A stretch of DNA of 60,420 bases, taken from the NCBI GenBank assembly GCA_031275405.1, contig JAISOV010000054.1, positions 1-60,420 of the forward strand, in the 5' to 3' direction. The notes under the pieces are model-generated. The model saw nothing but the letters and a program-made list of their open reading frames with translations, did no database searches and was not told the origin of the DNA. A program made the position numbers and the translations under genes. Origin of the DNA: Clostridium sp. Lineage in GTDB: Bacteria; Bacillota; Clostridia; Lachnospirales; Lachnospiraceae. This document shows positions 37,345 to 45,387 of this stretch, in pieces; position 1 is the stretch's first letter, and every line of letters begins with the position of its first letter.

Positions 37345-38331
37345 ATGGCTGTGATCCAGGTAAGGGACTTACAAAAGAATTATGATTACTATGAGAAAGA
37401 GCTGGGGCTGAAACATTCCGTCCGGAATGTCTTTCACAGAAAAAAGCTGGTGAAAGAGGCTGTAAAGGGGATCTCGCTGGACGTTGAGGAAGGGGAGATC
37501 GTGGGCTTCATAGGGCCGAACGGAGCCGGCAAGACGACGACGCTGAAAATGCTGTCAGGGATTCTGCACCCTTCGTCCGGAACGGCGCTGGTGAACGGCT
37601 ATGTTCCATGGGAAAGGAAGAAGGGATATAAAATGAATATGTCCATCGTCATGGGGCAGAAAGCGCAGCTGAACTGGGATCTGCCGGCGAATGAATCCCT
37701 GTACCTGAATAAATGTATCTATGAAGTGGAGGACCGGGAATACCAAAAAACACTGGATGAGCTGGTGGAACTGCTGGAAGTCGGGGATCTGCTCAAGGTT
37801 CAGGTAAGGCGCCTTTCCCTGGGCGAGCGGATGAAAATGGAGTTGATCGCCTCCTTTCTCCACAGGCCCAAGGTGGTCTTTCTGGATGAACCCACGATAG
37901 GGCTGGACTTCCTTTCGCAGAAAAGCATCAGGGAATTTATCCGATCTTATAACCGGCAGAATAAGGTCACGATCCTCCTGACCAGCCATTATCTGAATGA
38001 CATTGAATCCCTGTGTAAGAGGACGATCATCATCCATCATGGCAGCCTCCTATACGACGGGGATCTGAGCGGACTGAACGGGCAGCTGACCCAAAAGAAA
38101 ATCTTAAAGCTCCAGTTCTCGCAGCGGGTTTCCGGTGAAACGCTGGGCGCCTATGGAACAGTCGTGAAGAACGACGGTTTTCGAGGAGTCCTGGAAATAG
38201 AAAAGCACAAAATGAAAGGGCAGGCCCAGAGGATCCTTCAGGATCTGCCGGTAACGGACATCAACATTGAGGATACGCCCATTGAGGCTGCCATATCGGA
38301 GCTGTTCAGGAAGGGAGAGGAGCGACTTTGA
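37345..38331 (+). CDS. ABC-2 exporter, ATP-binding protein
   Basis: A 328-residue nucleotide-binding protein. Walker A is GPNGAGKTT, the signature LSLGERMKMELI (an LSxGE-type variant), Walker B VVFLDEPTIGLD, and the switch His is in LLTSHYLND. The C-terminal 80 residues are a regulatory extension common in ABC-2 exporters. It begins 17 bases after the last megasynthase gene with a good AAGGAG site and overlaps the first permease gene. It powers the two permeases that follow. Context says the substrate is the cluster's product or its acyl-D-Asn precursor. Confidence 0.92.
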   Translation: MAVIQVRDLQKNYDYYEKELGLKHSVRNVFHRKKLVKEAVKGISLDVEEGEIVGFIGPNGAGKTTTLKMLSGILHPSSGTALVNGYVPWERKKGYKMNMSIVMGQKAQLNWDLPANESLYLNKCIYEVEDREYQKTLDELVELLEVGDLLKVQVRRLSLGERMKMELIASFLHRPKVVFLDEPTIGLDFLSQKSIREFIRSYNRQNKVTILLTSHYLNDIESLCKRTIIIHHGSLLYDGDLSGLNGQLTQKKILKLQFSQRVSGETLGAYGTVVKNDGFRGVLEIEKHKMKGQAQRILQDLPVTDINIEDTPIEAAISELFRKGEERL

Positions 38332-39137
38332 AAAGCTGGAAGAAATACGCCGCCGTATTTACCCTGTCCATGGCAAGCACCATGGAATACCGCATGAACT
38401 TTTTATTGAGCCTGGTAAGCGGCGGTTTTGCCATACTCATACAGTATTTTGTCTGGACGGCGGTCTACCGCCGTGGCGCGGCCGGCGAACTGTTTGGCTA
38501 TCGGTATCATCAGATGATTGTTTATATCATAATGGCCGGGGTTCTGTCCAAGGTCATGGCGACAGGATTTGAATGGGGGATTGCGTCGGATATTAAGGAC
38601 GGGGGGCTTAGCAAATATCTAGTACAGCCTGTCCGCTATCTGCCCTGCCAGATGATGGGCTTTTTCGGCCAGAAGGTCATTCAGATTTTTATGGTCGGCA
38701 TCCTTTCCTTTGTCGTCCTGAACGTCTGCGGGTTTACCGCAGGGGTGGGCCTTGACGTTCCCCGGATCGGGCTTCTGGCCGTCACGGTCTTCCTGGCGCT
38801 GCTGTTAAACTGCTTCCTGTTTTACAGCATCAGCGCGCTGGCCTTTTGGGTTACGGAAGTCTGGGCAATCTTTGTGGGCTTGGGCGTTGCCGCCAATATC
38901 TTGAGCGGCGGCGTCTTTCCGCTGGATGTGTTCGGGCCGGTGGCACAGGCAATCTTTCGTGTCCTGCCGTTTCAGTATGTCATTTATTTCCCCTTGAACA
39001 TCCTTACGGGAAAGTATGACGGAGCCAGGATCCTGGAGGGGATCTGCTTACAGTGCGTCTGGATCCTTCTTTTATCTCTGCTGGCTATGTTTCTGTGGAA
39101 AGCCGGGATGAGAAAATATATTGCGGTGGGAGGCTGA
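38328..39137 (+). CDS. ABC-2 exporter, permease 1
   Basis: A 269-residue membrane protein with about six hydrophobic segments, of the ABC-2 permease type in which two paralogous permeases share one ATPase (ABC2_membrane_6/DUF990-like). The opening EYRMNFLLSLVSGGFAILIQ resembles the start of the next gene (EYRANFLIHIVVECIYV), so the two are paralogs. The start is TTG 38328, overlapping the ATPase stop in a TTGA arrangement, with GGGAGAGGAG before it. It should form half of the translocation channel. Confidence 0.88.
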   Translation: MKSWKKYAAVFTLSMASTMEYRMNFLLSLVSGGFAILIQYFVWTAVYRRGAAGELFGYRYHQMIVYIIMAGVLSKVMATGFEWGIASDIKDGGLSKYLVQPVRYLPCQMMGFFGQKVIQIFMVGILSFVVLNVCGFTAGVGLDVPRIGLLAVTVFLALLLNCFLFYSISALAFWVTEVWAIFVGLGVAANILSGGVFPLDVFGPVAQAIFRVLPFQYVIYFPLNILTGKYDGARILEGICLQCVWILLLSLLAMFLWKAGMRKYIAVGG

Positions 39138-39140
39138 GGA

Positions 39141-39968
39141 ATGAAACTGTTTTTGATAAAACTGTTTTTCAAAGAAGTAAAAAAGCACATGAGGATTTAT
39201 GGTTTGTTTATCAAGAACTGCGCGATGCAGCAGATGGAATACCGGGCTAATTTTTTGATTCATATCGTGGTGGAATGTATCTATGTGGCGTCGAAGCTGC
39301 TGTATGTCATGATCGCTTATCAGGCGGGAAGTGAGATCAGCGGCCTGACCGCCGAACAGATCACCTTGTTTATCGGAACCTTCATGATATTGACGGCGGT
39401 ATATACCGGGCTTTTTATGGATAATTTTTATGGGATTTCCAATAAAGTAAAAAAAGGGGAGCTGGACATGATGATGGTCAAGCCGGTTTCCCTACAGTTT
39501 TATACCTCCATGAGAGGGGTCAACCTTGCGCTGCCGGTTCCGAACCTGCTTGTGGGAGGGGCTATGGTATGTACGTCCTGGAGCCGTATGGGAATCCGGG
39601 TGAGCGCGGGAAACATCCTGCTTTATATCGCCCTTCTGGTCTGCGGGATCGTTCTGACCTATTCCATCTTCCTGTTTCCGCAGCTCTTGGCTTTCTGGAC
39701 GGTTCAGACGGGAGCTATCGTGGAAATGACGGATAAGCTGTGGGATTTTAACAATATGCCCATGAAGATTTACGGCAGATGGATCCAGCGGATAGGAACC
39801 TTTGTGATCCCGGTTTTCTGCATCACCAATTTTCCGGTGATGTCCGTTCTCGGCTCCCTGTCTCCGGTACAGAAAATCTGGGCGGCGGCGGCGCCTGCGG
39901 CATTCGCGGTACTGGTTCGGATAGCGTGGAAAGGTTCCGTAAGGCATTACAGCAGCGCCGGCGGATGA
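39141..39968 (+). CDS. ABC-2 exporter, permease 2
   Basis: A 275-residue paralog of the preceding permease. It has about six membrane segments and the shared N-terminal pattern QQMEYRANFLIHIVVECIYV. It lies 3 bases after the first permease and would complete a heterodimeric channel. After it comes a 179-base spacer with no gene that I can support, before the peptidase-transporter fusion. Confidence 0.88.
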   Translation: MKLFLIKLFFKEVKKHMRIYGLFIKNCAMQQMEYRANFLIHIVVECIYVASKLLYVMIAYQAGSEISGLTAEQITLFIGTFMILTAVYTGLFMDNFYGISNKVKKGELDMMMVKPVSLQFYTSMRGVNLALPVPNLLVGGAMVCTSWSRMGIRVSAGNILLYIALLVCGIVLTYSIFLFPQLLAFWTVQTGAIVEMTDKLWDFNNMPMKIYGRWIQRIGTFVIPVFCITNFPVMSVLGSLSPVQKIWAAAAPAAFAVLVRIAWKGSVRHYSSAGG

Positions 39969-40147
39969 GAAGGACATGCTGCCGCCGGGTGAAAGATACC
40001 GGAAAGAGAACACAGCGAGACAGAACGAGGTGAGAAGCGCGCCGCCGGGCGGGCCGGAGGAAGCTTTCAGACTACCCGGTCTGTCTGCCCGCAAAAGACG
40101 CCGGACAGGCGGGCGGATGGAAGCGCCAGGGAAAGGTCGTGACAGGG

Positions 40148-43100
40148 ATGGGGAAAAAGGGCGAAAAGAACCAAAAAGGCGGCCTGAAAAAGCGGGGTGT
40201 CTTTTTCGCGGAATTTTTGGCAGTGGCGGTTCTGGCGCTGCTGTTTGCCGGTTCTCATGAGCGTTCCCTGTTTGTAGAGGATCCATCGGAAACGATGGAA
40301 CGTATCGTGGAAAAGGGGATGGAATCAGGCAGGATCCCGGGCTTGTCGATCTATGTCAGGAACGGCCCGTATGAGTATAGAGGTTCCTTTGGCTATGCGG
40401 ATACCGCGAGGGAGGTTCCGGTTTCGGACCATACCTTATTTGAAATCGGCTCCAACAGCAAAGCCTTTACCGGATACGCGATCCATAGGCTGGCGGAAAA
40501 AGGCTACGTCCGGATGGAGGCTGCGGTGGAAACCTATCTCCCTGGTTTCGCGGTCTATTACAAAGGCGTCTATAAAGGGGAAAAGCTCGACCGCAGGGTG
40601 ACGGTTACGGTCGGACAGCTGCTGCGCCATGTAAGCGGGCTGTCGAAGTCCACGATCACAAGGATTCCGGAGGGAGACGGCGAACACGCGTTGGAAGCGT
40701 GTGTGGACACCGTGAACGGCACGTATCTGAGCGGTTATCCGGGCGAGAGGTTTGAGTATGCCACGATCAATTACGATATCCTGGGACTGATCATTCAAAA
40801 CGTAACCGGAAAAAGCTACGAAGCATATATGAGTGAGGAGGTATTTCCGGAACTAGGTCTGGAATCCCTGGGCTTCCGTGGACAGGTACCGCCGGAAGCT
40901 GTCGCAAAGGGATATAAGCTCTTCTTCTGGGGAACGAAGGAATATGGCGCGCCTGTGTACAGAGGGAACACGCCGGCCGGCTATGTGCTGTCGGATCTTC
41001 GTGCCATGTCGGATTGGGTGAACATCCAGCTGGGACACAAGGACGTTCCGGAAGCCGCCGCTTCTGCGCTGCAAGCCGCCCGGGAGGCAAACCTGAAAAA
41101 TCCCACCGGAATCGAGGGCGCTTATTATGCGGCGGGCTGGTTTGTGCGGGAGGGAGTTGACGGGACAGAACAGTATCATGGAGGAGAAAATCCTAATTAT
41201 TCCTCTTATATCCTCTTGAACCAGGAACAGGATATTGGCATATGCGTACTGGCCAATATCAACACCATGAGAGTTCAGTGGATTGCGGAGAATATCATGA
41301 ACTATAGTACGGGGAACGGGGAATCGGCGGCAAACGACTTCCAAGCGGTGATCAACAGCATCGCGGGGATGGGCAGCATCGTGTCCTTCTTGTCTATCCT
41401 GTGTATCCTGGTGTCTGTTCTTTGGGCAGTCCGAAAGAAAAGGTTCGGATCCGCCGCCGCCGGATCTGTATCCGGATCTGTATATGGAAAGGGGGATTCC
41501 ATTTCCATAGCGCTGTTTCTGCTGATCCTGTCGCTGTGTCTGCTCTGCCTGCCCCGGCTGGTATACGAGGGAGCCGGCTGGAAATTTGCCTGGGTATGGT
41601 TTCCGTTTACCTTCCCGATTGGCGTCGTCTGTGCGCTGGCGCTGGGCGGGGTGTTTTTCCTCTCTTCTTGGATCCTGCGGAAACTGAAGGTGGGCCGGAA
41701 AGCTTATATCGTACCGCTGATCGCGGTCAGTGTCTTGAGCGGGATGGGAAACGCGGTGGTTATTTTCGTCATAAACGCCGCGATAGCGGATACCAGGCGG
41801 TTTCAGCCGACGCTCTTTTTATATTTTCTGTTCGGCCTGCTGCTCTATATGACAGGACAGAAAATCGTTCGCTTCGGCTTAATCAACATGGCGAACCATA
41901 TCATCTATGAAACAAGGCTTTCTCTGGTACATGGCGTCATACATACAAAATTTGACTGTTATGAGGGGATGGAGCTGGGCGAAATCCAGAGCTGTATCAA
42001 TCAGGACACGGAAACCATCAGCGGTTTTGTCAATACTCTGGTTTCCGGAATCACGAATCTGGCTACCATTCTCTTATGTATTGCCTATCTGGGGATCCTG
42101 AATAAAAGCGGGATCCTGATGACCCTGATGATCATCGTCATGGCGGCGGGGATGTACGGCTTCGTCTGTTCCGTTGCCAACGCGTATTGGGAGAAGGCAA
42201 GGGACTGCCAGAGCCGGTTCTACAGCCGGCTCCATGATTTCATCGGCGGGTTTCAGGAGCTGAAACTCAACAGAAGGAAGAGGAAGGAATTCCTGCGGGA
42301 CATGCGGGAGGTCTGTGAGGATTACCGGGAAAAGAGCAGGAAAGGCGGCTGTTTATACGCGTTTTCCTTTTTATTTGGAGAGAGCGTGTTCACCATAGCA
42401 ATCGGTACGATCGCCTTTCTGTTTCCGCTGCTTTTTGCCGGGGATGAGAATCTGTATGTCAAAGAGTTTGTCTTTATTCTGCTGTATCTGGTAGGCCCCC
42501 TCAGCTCGGTATTAAGGACCATCCCGGATCTGGCCAGGGTCAGGATCAGCTTCGACCGGATCAGGCGGCTGCGCAAGGATCTGGAAAGTGCGAGAGAAAG
42601 CATGGACGAGCCGGCACACCCCATAAAAGAGTTCCGGAAATTAAGCGTCAAGGATGTGGAATATCAGTATCAGGGCCAGGAGGACGGCTTTCGGGTAGGG
42701 CCGATCCGGGCGGAATTTCACGCAGGCTCCATCACCTTTCTCATCGGAGGAAACGGAAGCGGGAAATCCACCTTCGCAAAGCTGCTCACCGGCCTGTATC
42801 TGCCCCAGAGCGGCTGTATTACCGTGAATGACTGTGCCGTAACCCAGGAGCAGCTAAGAGAATTATTTTCAGCGGTCTACAGCGACTTCTACCTCTTTGA
42901 TCAGCTATACGGCCTGGACGAGAGAGACGAGGAGGAGCTGGCAAAGTATTTACGCAGCTTAAAGCTGGAGGAAAAAGTAAAGATCTATGAAAACAGGTTC
43001 CATACCATCAGGCTGTCCACAGGACAGAAAAAGAGACTGGCGTTACTGATCAGCTATCTGGAAAAGAAGCCGATCCTGCTGCTGGACGAATGGGCGGCGG

Positions 43101-43261
43101 AACAGGAGCCTGCGTTCCGGGAGTATTTCTACCATAAGCTGCTGCCGGATTTCAGGAGCCAGGGAAAATGTATCGTGGTGATTTCCCATGACGACAGATA
43201 TTATGACGTCGCGGACACGGTCATGGTGATGGAATGCGGGAAAGTGGCTGTGAAACCATAA
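40148..43261 (+). CDS. D-Asn prodrug-activating peptidase fused to ABC transporter (ClbP/ZmaM/XcnG-like)
   Basis: About 1037 residues with an N-terminal membrane anchor (FLAVAVLALLFAG). The extracytoplasmic domain (about 55-400) is a class C beta-lactamase-like serine peptidase: Ser102-x-x-Lys105 in EIGSNSKAF, Tyr204 in YATINYDILG, and His344 in YHGGENPNYSS. Then come three membrane helices (about 407-428, 452-472, 483-510), as in ClbP, then a six-helix ABC transmembrane domain and a nucleotide-binding domain (Walker A GGNGSGKST near 866, LSTGQKKRLALL, ILLLDEW, SHDDRYYD). A peptidase of this kind fused to an exporter half is the layout known for ZmaM and XcnG, which cleave acyl-D-Asn from a prodrug during export. 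With the acyl-D-Asn NRPS in the same operon, the role is strongly suggested. The signature LSTGQ is degenerate. ATG 40148 is preferred; a GTG start at 40139 is possible. Confidence 0.9.
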   Translation: MGKKGEKNQKGGLKKRGVFFAEFLAVAVLALLFAGSHERSLFVEDPSETMERIVEKGMESGRIPGLSIYVRNGPYEYRGSFGYADTAREVPVSDHTLFEIGSNSKAFTGYAIHRLAEKGYVRMEAAVETYLPGFAVYYKGVYKGEKLDRRVTVTVGQLLRHVSGLSKSTITRIPEGDGEHALEACVDTVNGTYLSGYPGERFEYATINYDILGLIIQNVTGKSYEAYMSEEVFPELGLESLGFRGQVPPEAVAKGYKLFFWGTKEYGAPVYRGNTPAGYVLSDLRAMSDWVNIQLGHKDVPEAAASALQAAREANLKNPTGIEGAYYAAGWFVREGVDGTEQYHGGENPNYSSYILLNQEQDIGICVLANINTMRVQWIAENIMNYSTGNGESAANDFQAVINSIAGMGSIVSFLSILCILVSVLWAVRKKRFGSAAAGSVSGSVYGKGDSISIALFLLILSLCLLCLPRLVYEGAGWKFAWVWFPFTFPIGVVCALALGGVFFLSSWILRKLKVGRKAYIVPLIAVSVLSGMGNAVVIFVINAAIADTRRFQPTLFLYFLFGLLLYMTGQKIVRFGLINMANHIIYETRLSLVHGVIHTKFDCYEGMELGEIQSCINQDTETISGFVNTLVSGITNLATILLCIAYLGILNKSGILMTLMIIVMAAGMYGFVCSVANAYWEKARDCQSRFYSRLHDFIGGFQELKLNRRKRKEFLRDMREVCEDYREKSRKGGCLYAFSFLFGESVFTIAIGTIAFLFPLLFAGDENLYVKEFVFILLYLVGPLSSVLRTIPDLARVRISFDRIRRLRKDLESARESMDEPAHPIKEFRKLSVKDVEYQYQGQEDGFRVGPIRAEFHAGSITFLIGGNGSGKSTFAKLLTGLYLPQSGCITVNDCAVTQEQLRELFSAVYSDFYLFDQLYGLDERDEEELAKYLRSLKLEEKVKIYENRFHTIRLSTGQKKRLALLISYLEKKPILLLDEWAAEQEPAFREYFYHKLLPDFRSQGKCIVVISHDDRYYDVADTVMVMECGKVAVKP

Positions 43262-43306
43262 AAGAAGCCGAGGCGGAATACGCCGCGGAAGAAAGAGAGG
43301 AACCGT

Positions 43307-44434
43307 ATGAATTTTGAAATCACGAAGGAGCAGCGTCAGTTGAAGAAGGAAACCATGGAATTTGCGAGGAAGAATCTGAACAAGCCGGAATATTATGAGA
43401 AATTTTCCGAGGAGCTGTGGGAAAAGACTGCCCGGTTTGGCCTGCTGGGCCTTGTGATCGGCGAGGAATACGGAGGATTGGGAGAGGACTATACGACGGC
43501 GGCCCTCGTGTTTGAAGCGCTGGGATACGCGTGCCATGACAGCGGATTTGTCTTTGCGGTCAATAACCATATCTGGGTATGCCAGAATCTGATTTATCTC
43601 TATGGATCGGAGACCCTTAGGCAAACGTATGTAAAACGGATGGTTTCTGGAGAGCTGAAAGGGGCGATTGCCATTACGGAAGCCCAGGCCGGTTCGGACG
43701 CGTTGGGAATGTCAACTGCCGCCGCAAAGGAGGGAGATCATTACATCATCAATGGAAGTAAAATGTTTATCTCGAACGGCCCGATTGCCGATGTATTTGT
43801 GGTGTTTGCGGTGACAGAACACGAGCCGCGGAAAAAAATAACGGCTTTCGTCGTAGAAAAAAGCTTTGAGGGGCTTACCGTCGGGCCGGATATTGAAAAA
43901 ATGGGTCTGGGTGCCTGCCCGACCTCTGAAATTGTCTTGGAAAACTGCATAGTTCCGGAAGAAAACGTATTAGGCCAGCCAGGCCAGGGAGACTTGATCA
44001 TGGGTTTCGCCTTGGAGTGGGAGAGATGCTTTGAATTCGTTCCCCACATCGGCGCCATGAGAAGAATGATGGAGCGGTGTGTCGAACATGTCCATACACG
44101 GAAGCAATTCGGCAGGGAGCTGAGCCAGTATCAGGCTCTGACCCATCAAATAGCGGAAATGAAACTGGCGGTAGAAATGGCAAGGCTTATGATGTATAAA
44201 ATCGCGTGGCTCAAGGATCAGGGACAGTCGGCGTTCCTGGAGTCCTCTCTGTTCAAGCTTTTCGTCAGCGAGCATTATATCAAGACGTGCCGGGACGCAA
44301 TGCAGATCTTCGGCGCTTATGGCTATACCAAAGAATATCATATGGAAAGGGAGCTGAGGGACGCGCTCGCGTGCAGCATTTATTCCGGAACGAATGAAAT
44401 GCAGAAGAATACGATCTTCCAACTGGCGTTTTGA
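43307..44434 (+). CDS. Acyl-CoA dehydrogenase-like flavoprotein (FkbI type), extender unit synthesis
   Basis: A 375-residue acyl-CoA dehydrogenase. EEYGGLGEDYTTAALVFEAL and AITEAQAGSDALGM (flavin/substrate contacts) are typical, and the C-terminal YSGTNEMQKNTI holds the usual catalytic Glu region. In hydroxymalonyl and aminomalonyl-ACP pathways a member of this family does the last oxidation on the ACP-bound C3 unit; FkbI is the model. The other three genes of that pathway are at 16069-18305, so this enzyme is encoded apart from them but beside EtfBA, its electron acceptor. ATG 43307 follows AGAGAGGAA. The length is normal. Confidence 0.87.
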   Translation: MNFEITKEQRQLKKETMEFARKNLNKPEYYEKFSEELWEKTARFGLLGLVIGEEYGGLGEDYTTAALVFEALGYACHDSGFVFAVNNHIWVCQNLIYLYGSETLRQTYVKRMVSGELKGAIAITEAQAGSDALGMSTAAAKEGDHYIINGSKMFISNGPIADVFVVFAVTEHEPRKKITAFVVEKSFEGLTVGPDIEKMGLGACPTSEIVLENCIVPEENVLGQPGQGDLIMGFALEWERCFEFVPHIGAMRRMMERCVEHVHTRKQFGRELSQYQALTHQIAEMKLAVEMARLMMYKIAWLKDQGQSAFLESSLFKLFVSEHYIKTCRDAMQIFGAYGYTKEYHMERELRDALACSIYSGTNEMQKNTIFQLAF

Positions 44435-44435
44435 C

Positions 44436-44467
44436 CGCCCACCGGCAGCTTCCGCTTCCGGTGGGCG
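44436..44467 (+). other. Strong hairpin after the acyl-CoA dehydrogenase gene
   Basis: CGCCCACCGG pairs perfectly with CCGGTGGGCG across a 12-base loop. It begins one base after the stop codon. No T-run follows, so it is more likely an mRNA-stabilizing or pausing element than a complete terminator. A second, shorter hairpin (GCCGCA / TGCGGC) is at 44526-44547. Confidence 0.5.
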
Positions 44468-44565
44468 CGCAAGGCGCTGAGCGGCGGGCGCGGGAACCTG
44501 TAGCCAAGATCCGGGAATGACGTATGCCGCAGAGAGATTTGTGCGGCACCTCGATACAAGGTACG

Positions 44566-44615
44566 AATATACAAAATATAAGAAATATAAAAAATATACA
44601 CAATATATAAAATAT
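44566..44615 (+). other. Very AT-rich block ahead of the Etf genes
   Basis: About 50 bases of almost pure A/T made of repeated AATATA-like units, inside an otherwise GC-rich operon. It ends 15 bases before the etfB start. It may be an unstructured enhancer of translation or hold an internal promoter (several TATAAA-like words), but no clear -35 box is present. Confidence 0.45.
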
Positions 44616-44629
44616 GCGTAGGTGACGAG

Positions 44630-45385
44630 ATGAAAATGGTTTTATGCGTAAAAATGGTCAGGGCCGGGCTGATGGCGCAAAGCCGTCCGGGAGATGAGAC
44701 ATATGTGATGAATCCCTATGATCTGCTGGCTCTGACCAGGATGGTAGATTTTAAGAAGACGGAAGAAGACAAGGTGGTCTGTATGAGCATGGGGGGAGAG
44801 CAGATCGGAGAAGCCCTGGTAAAATGCTATGCAATGGGGGCGGATGAAGTATACTGGATGAAAGACGAGGCGTTTGCCGGATCGGATACGGTGGCCACGT
44901 CCTATATCCTGTCCCATGCCATCAGGCGGTTAGAGGGATACGACCTGGTTGTATGCGGGGCAAAGTCCATGGATGGGGAAACCGGACAAGTCGGGGCAGG
45001 GATCGCGGAAAGACTGGGGATCCCCTTGCTGACCGGGGCGGAAGAGCTGCTCGCCTCCGATGTCTCAAGTGTCACCGTCAGGGTGTCTGATGAAACGTCC
45101 GGACGGATCGTGAAGATAGGGCTGCCCGCCCTGATCGCTTTCCGGGACTTTACGATGACGGCGGACATCAGCCTTTTTGGCTTAAAAAAGGCGCGGAGAA
45201 AGGAAATTCGGATCCTGGATGCAAAGGCGCTGATGCTGGAGACGGCCCGGTGCGGATTCAAAGGGTCAAAGACGGCGGTGGTTTCCATAAGATCCAATAT
45301 GGAAAAAAAGGAGGCGCGGACGGTGGATGGCGACGTCCGGAAGAAGGTTCAGGTCTTAAAGGATATGATGGATTTCAGGAGATAA
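44630..45385 (+). CDS. etfB: Electron transfer flavoprotein, beta subunit
   Basis: A 251-residue EtfB. Typical features are the N-terminal MKMVLCVKMV, MNPYDLLALTRMVD, and GAKSMDGETGQVGAGIAERL, the AMP/ADP-binding stretch, followed by LPALIAFRDF. With the alpha subunit downstream it accepts electrons from acyl-CoA dehydrogenases. Its place directly after the FkbI-like dehydrogenase says it is dedicated to that enzyme, oxidizing the extender unit. ATG 44630 follows AGGTGACGAG. Its stop codon overlaps the ribosome site of etfA. Confidence 0.92.
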   Translation: MKMVLCVKMVRAGLMAQSRPGDETYVMNPYDLLALTRMVDFKKTEEDKVVCMSMGGEQIGEALVKCYAMGADEVYWMKDEAFAGSDTVATSYILSHAIRRLEGYDLVVCGAKSMDGETGQVGAGIAERLGIPLLTGAEELLASDVSSVTVRVSDETSGRIVKIGLPALIAFRDFTMTADISLFGLKKARRKEIRILDAKALMLETARCGFKGSKTAVVSIRSNMEKKEARTVDGDVRKKVQVLKDMMDFRR

Positions 45386-45387
45386 CC

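Noticed and set aside
39969..40147. A small gene between the second permease and the peptidase-transporter fusion
   Set aside because: The available frame is extremely Arg/Lys/Gly-rich, runs into the next gene in another frame, and has no recognisable domain.
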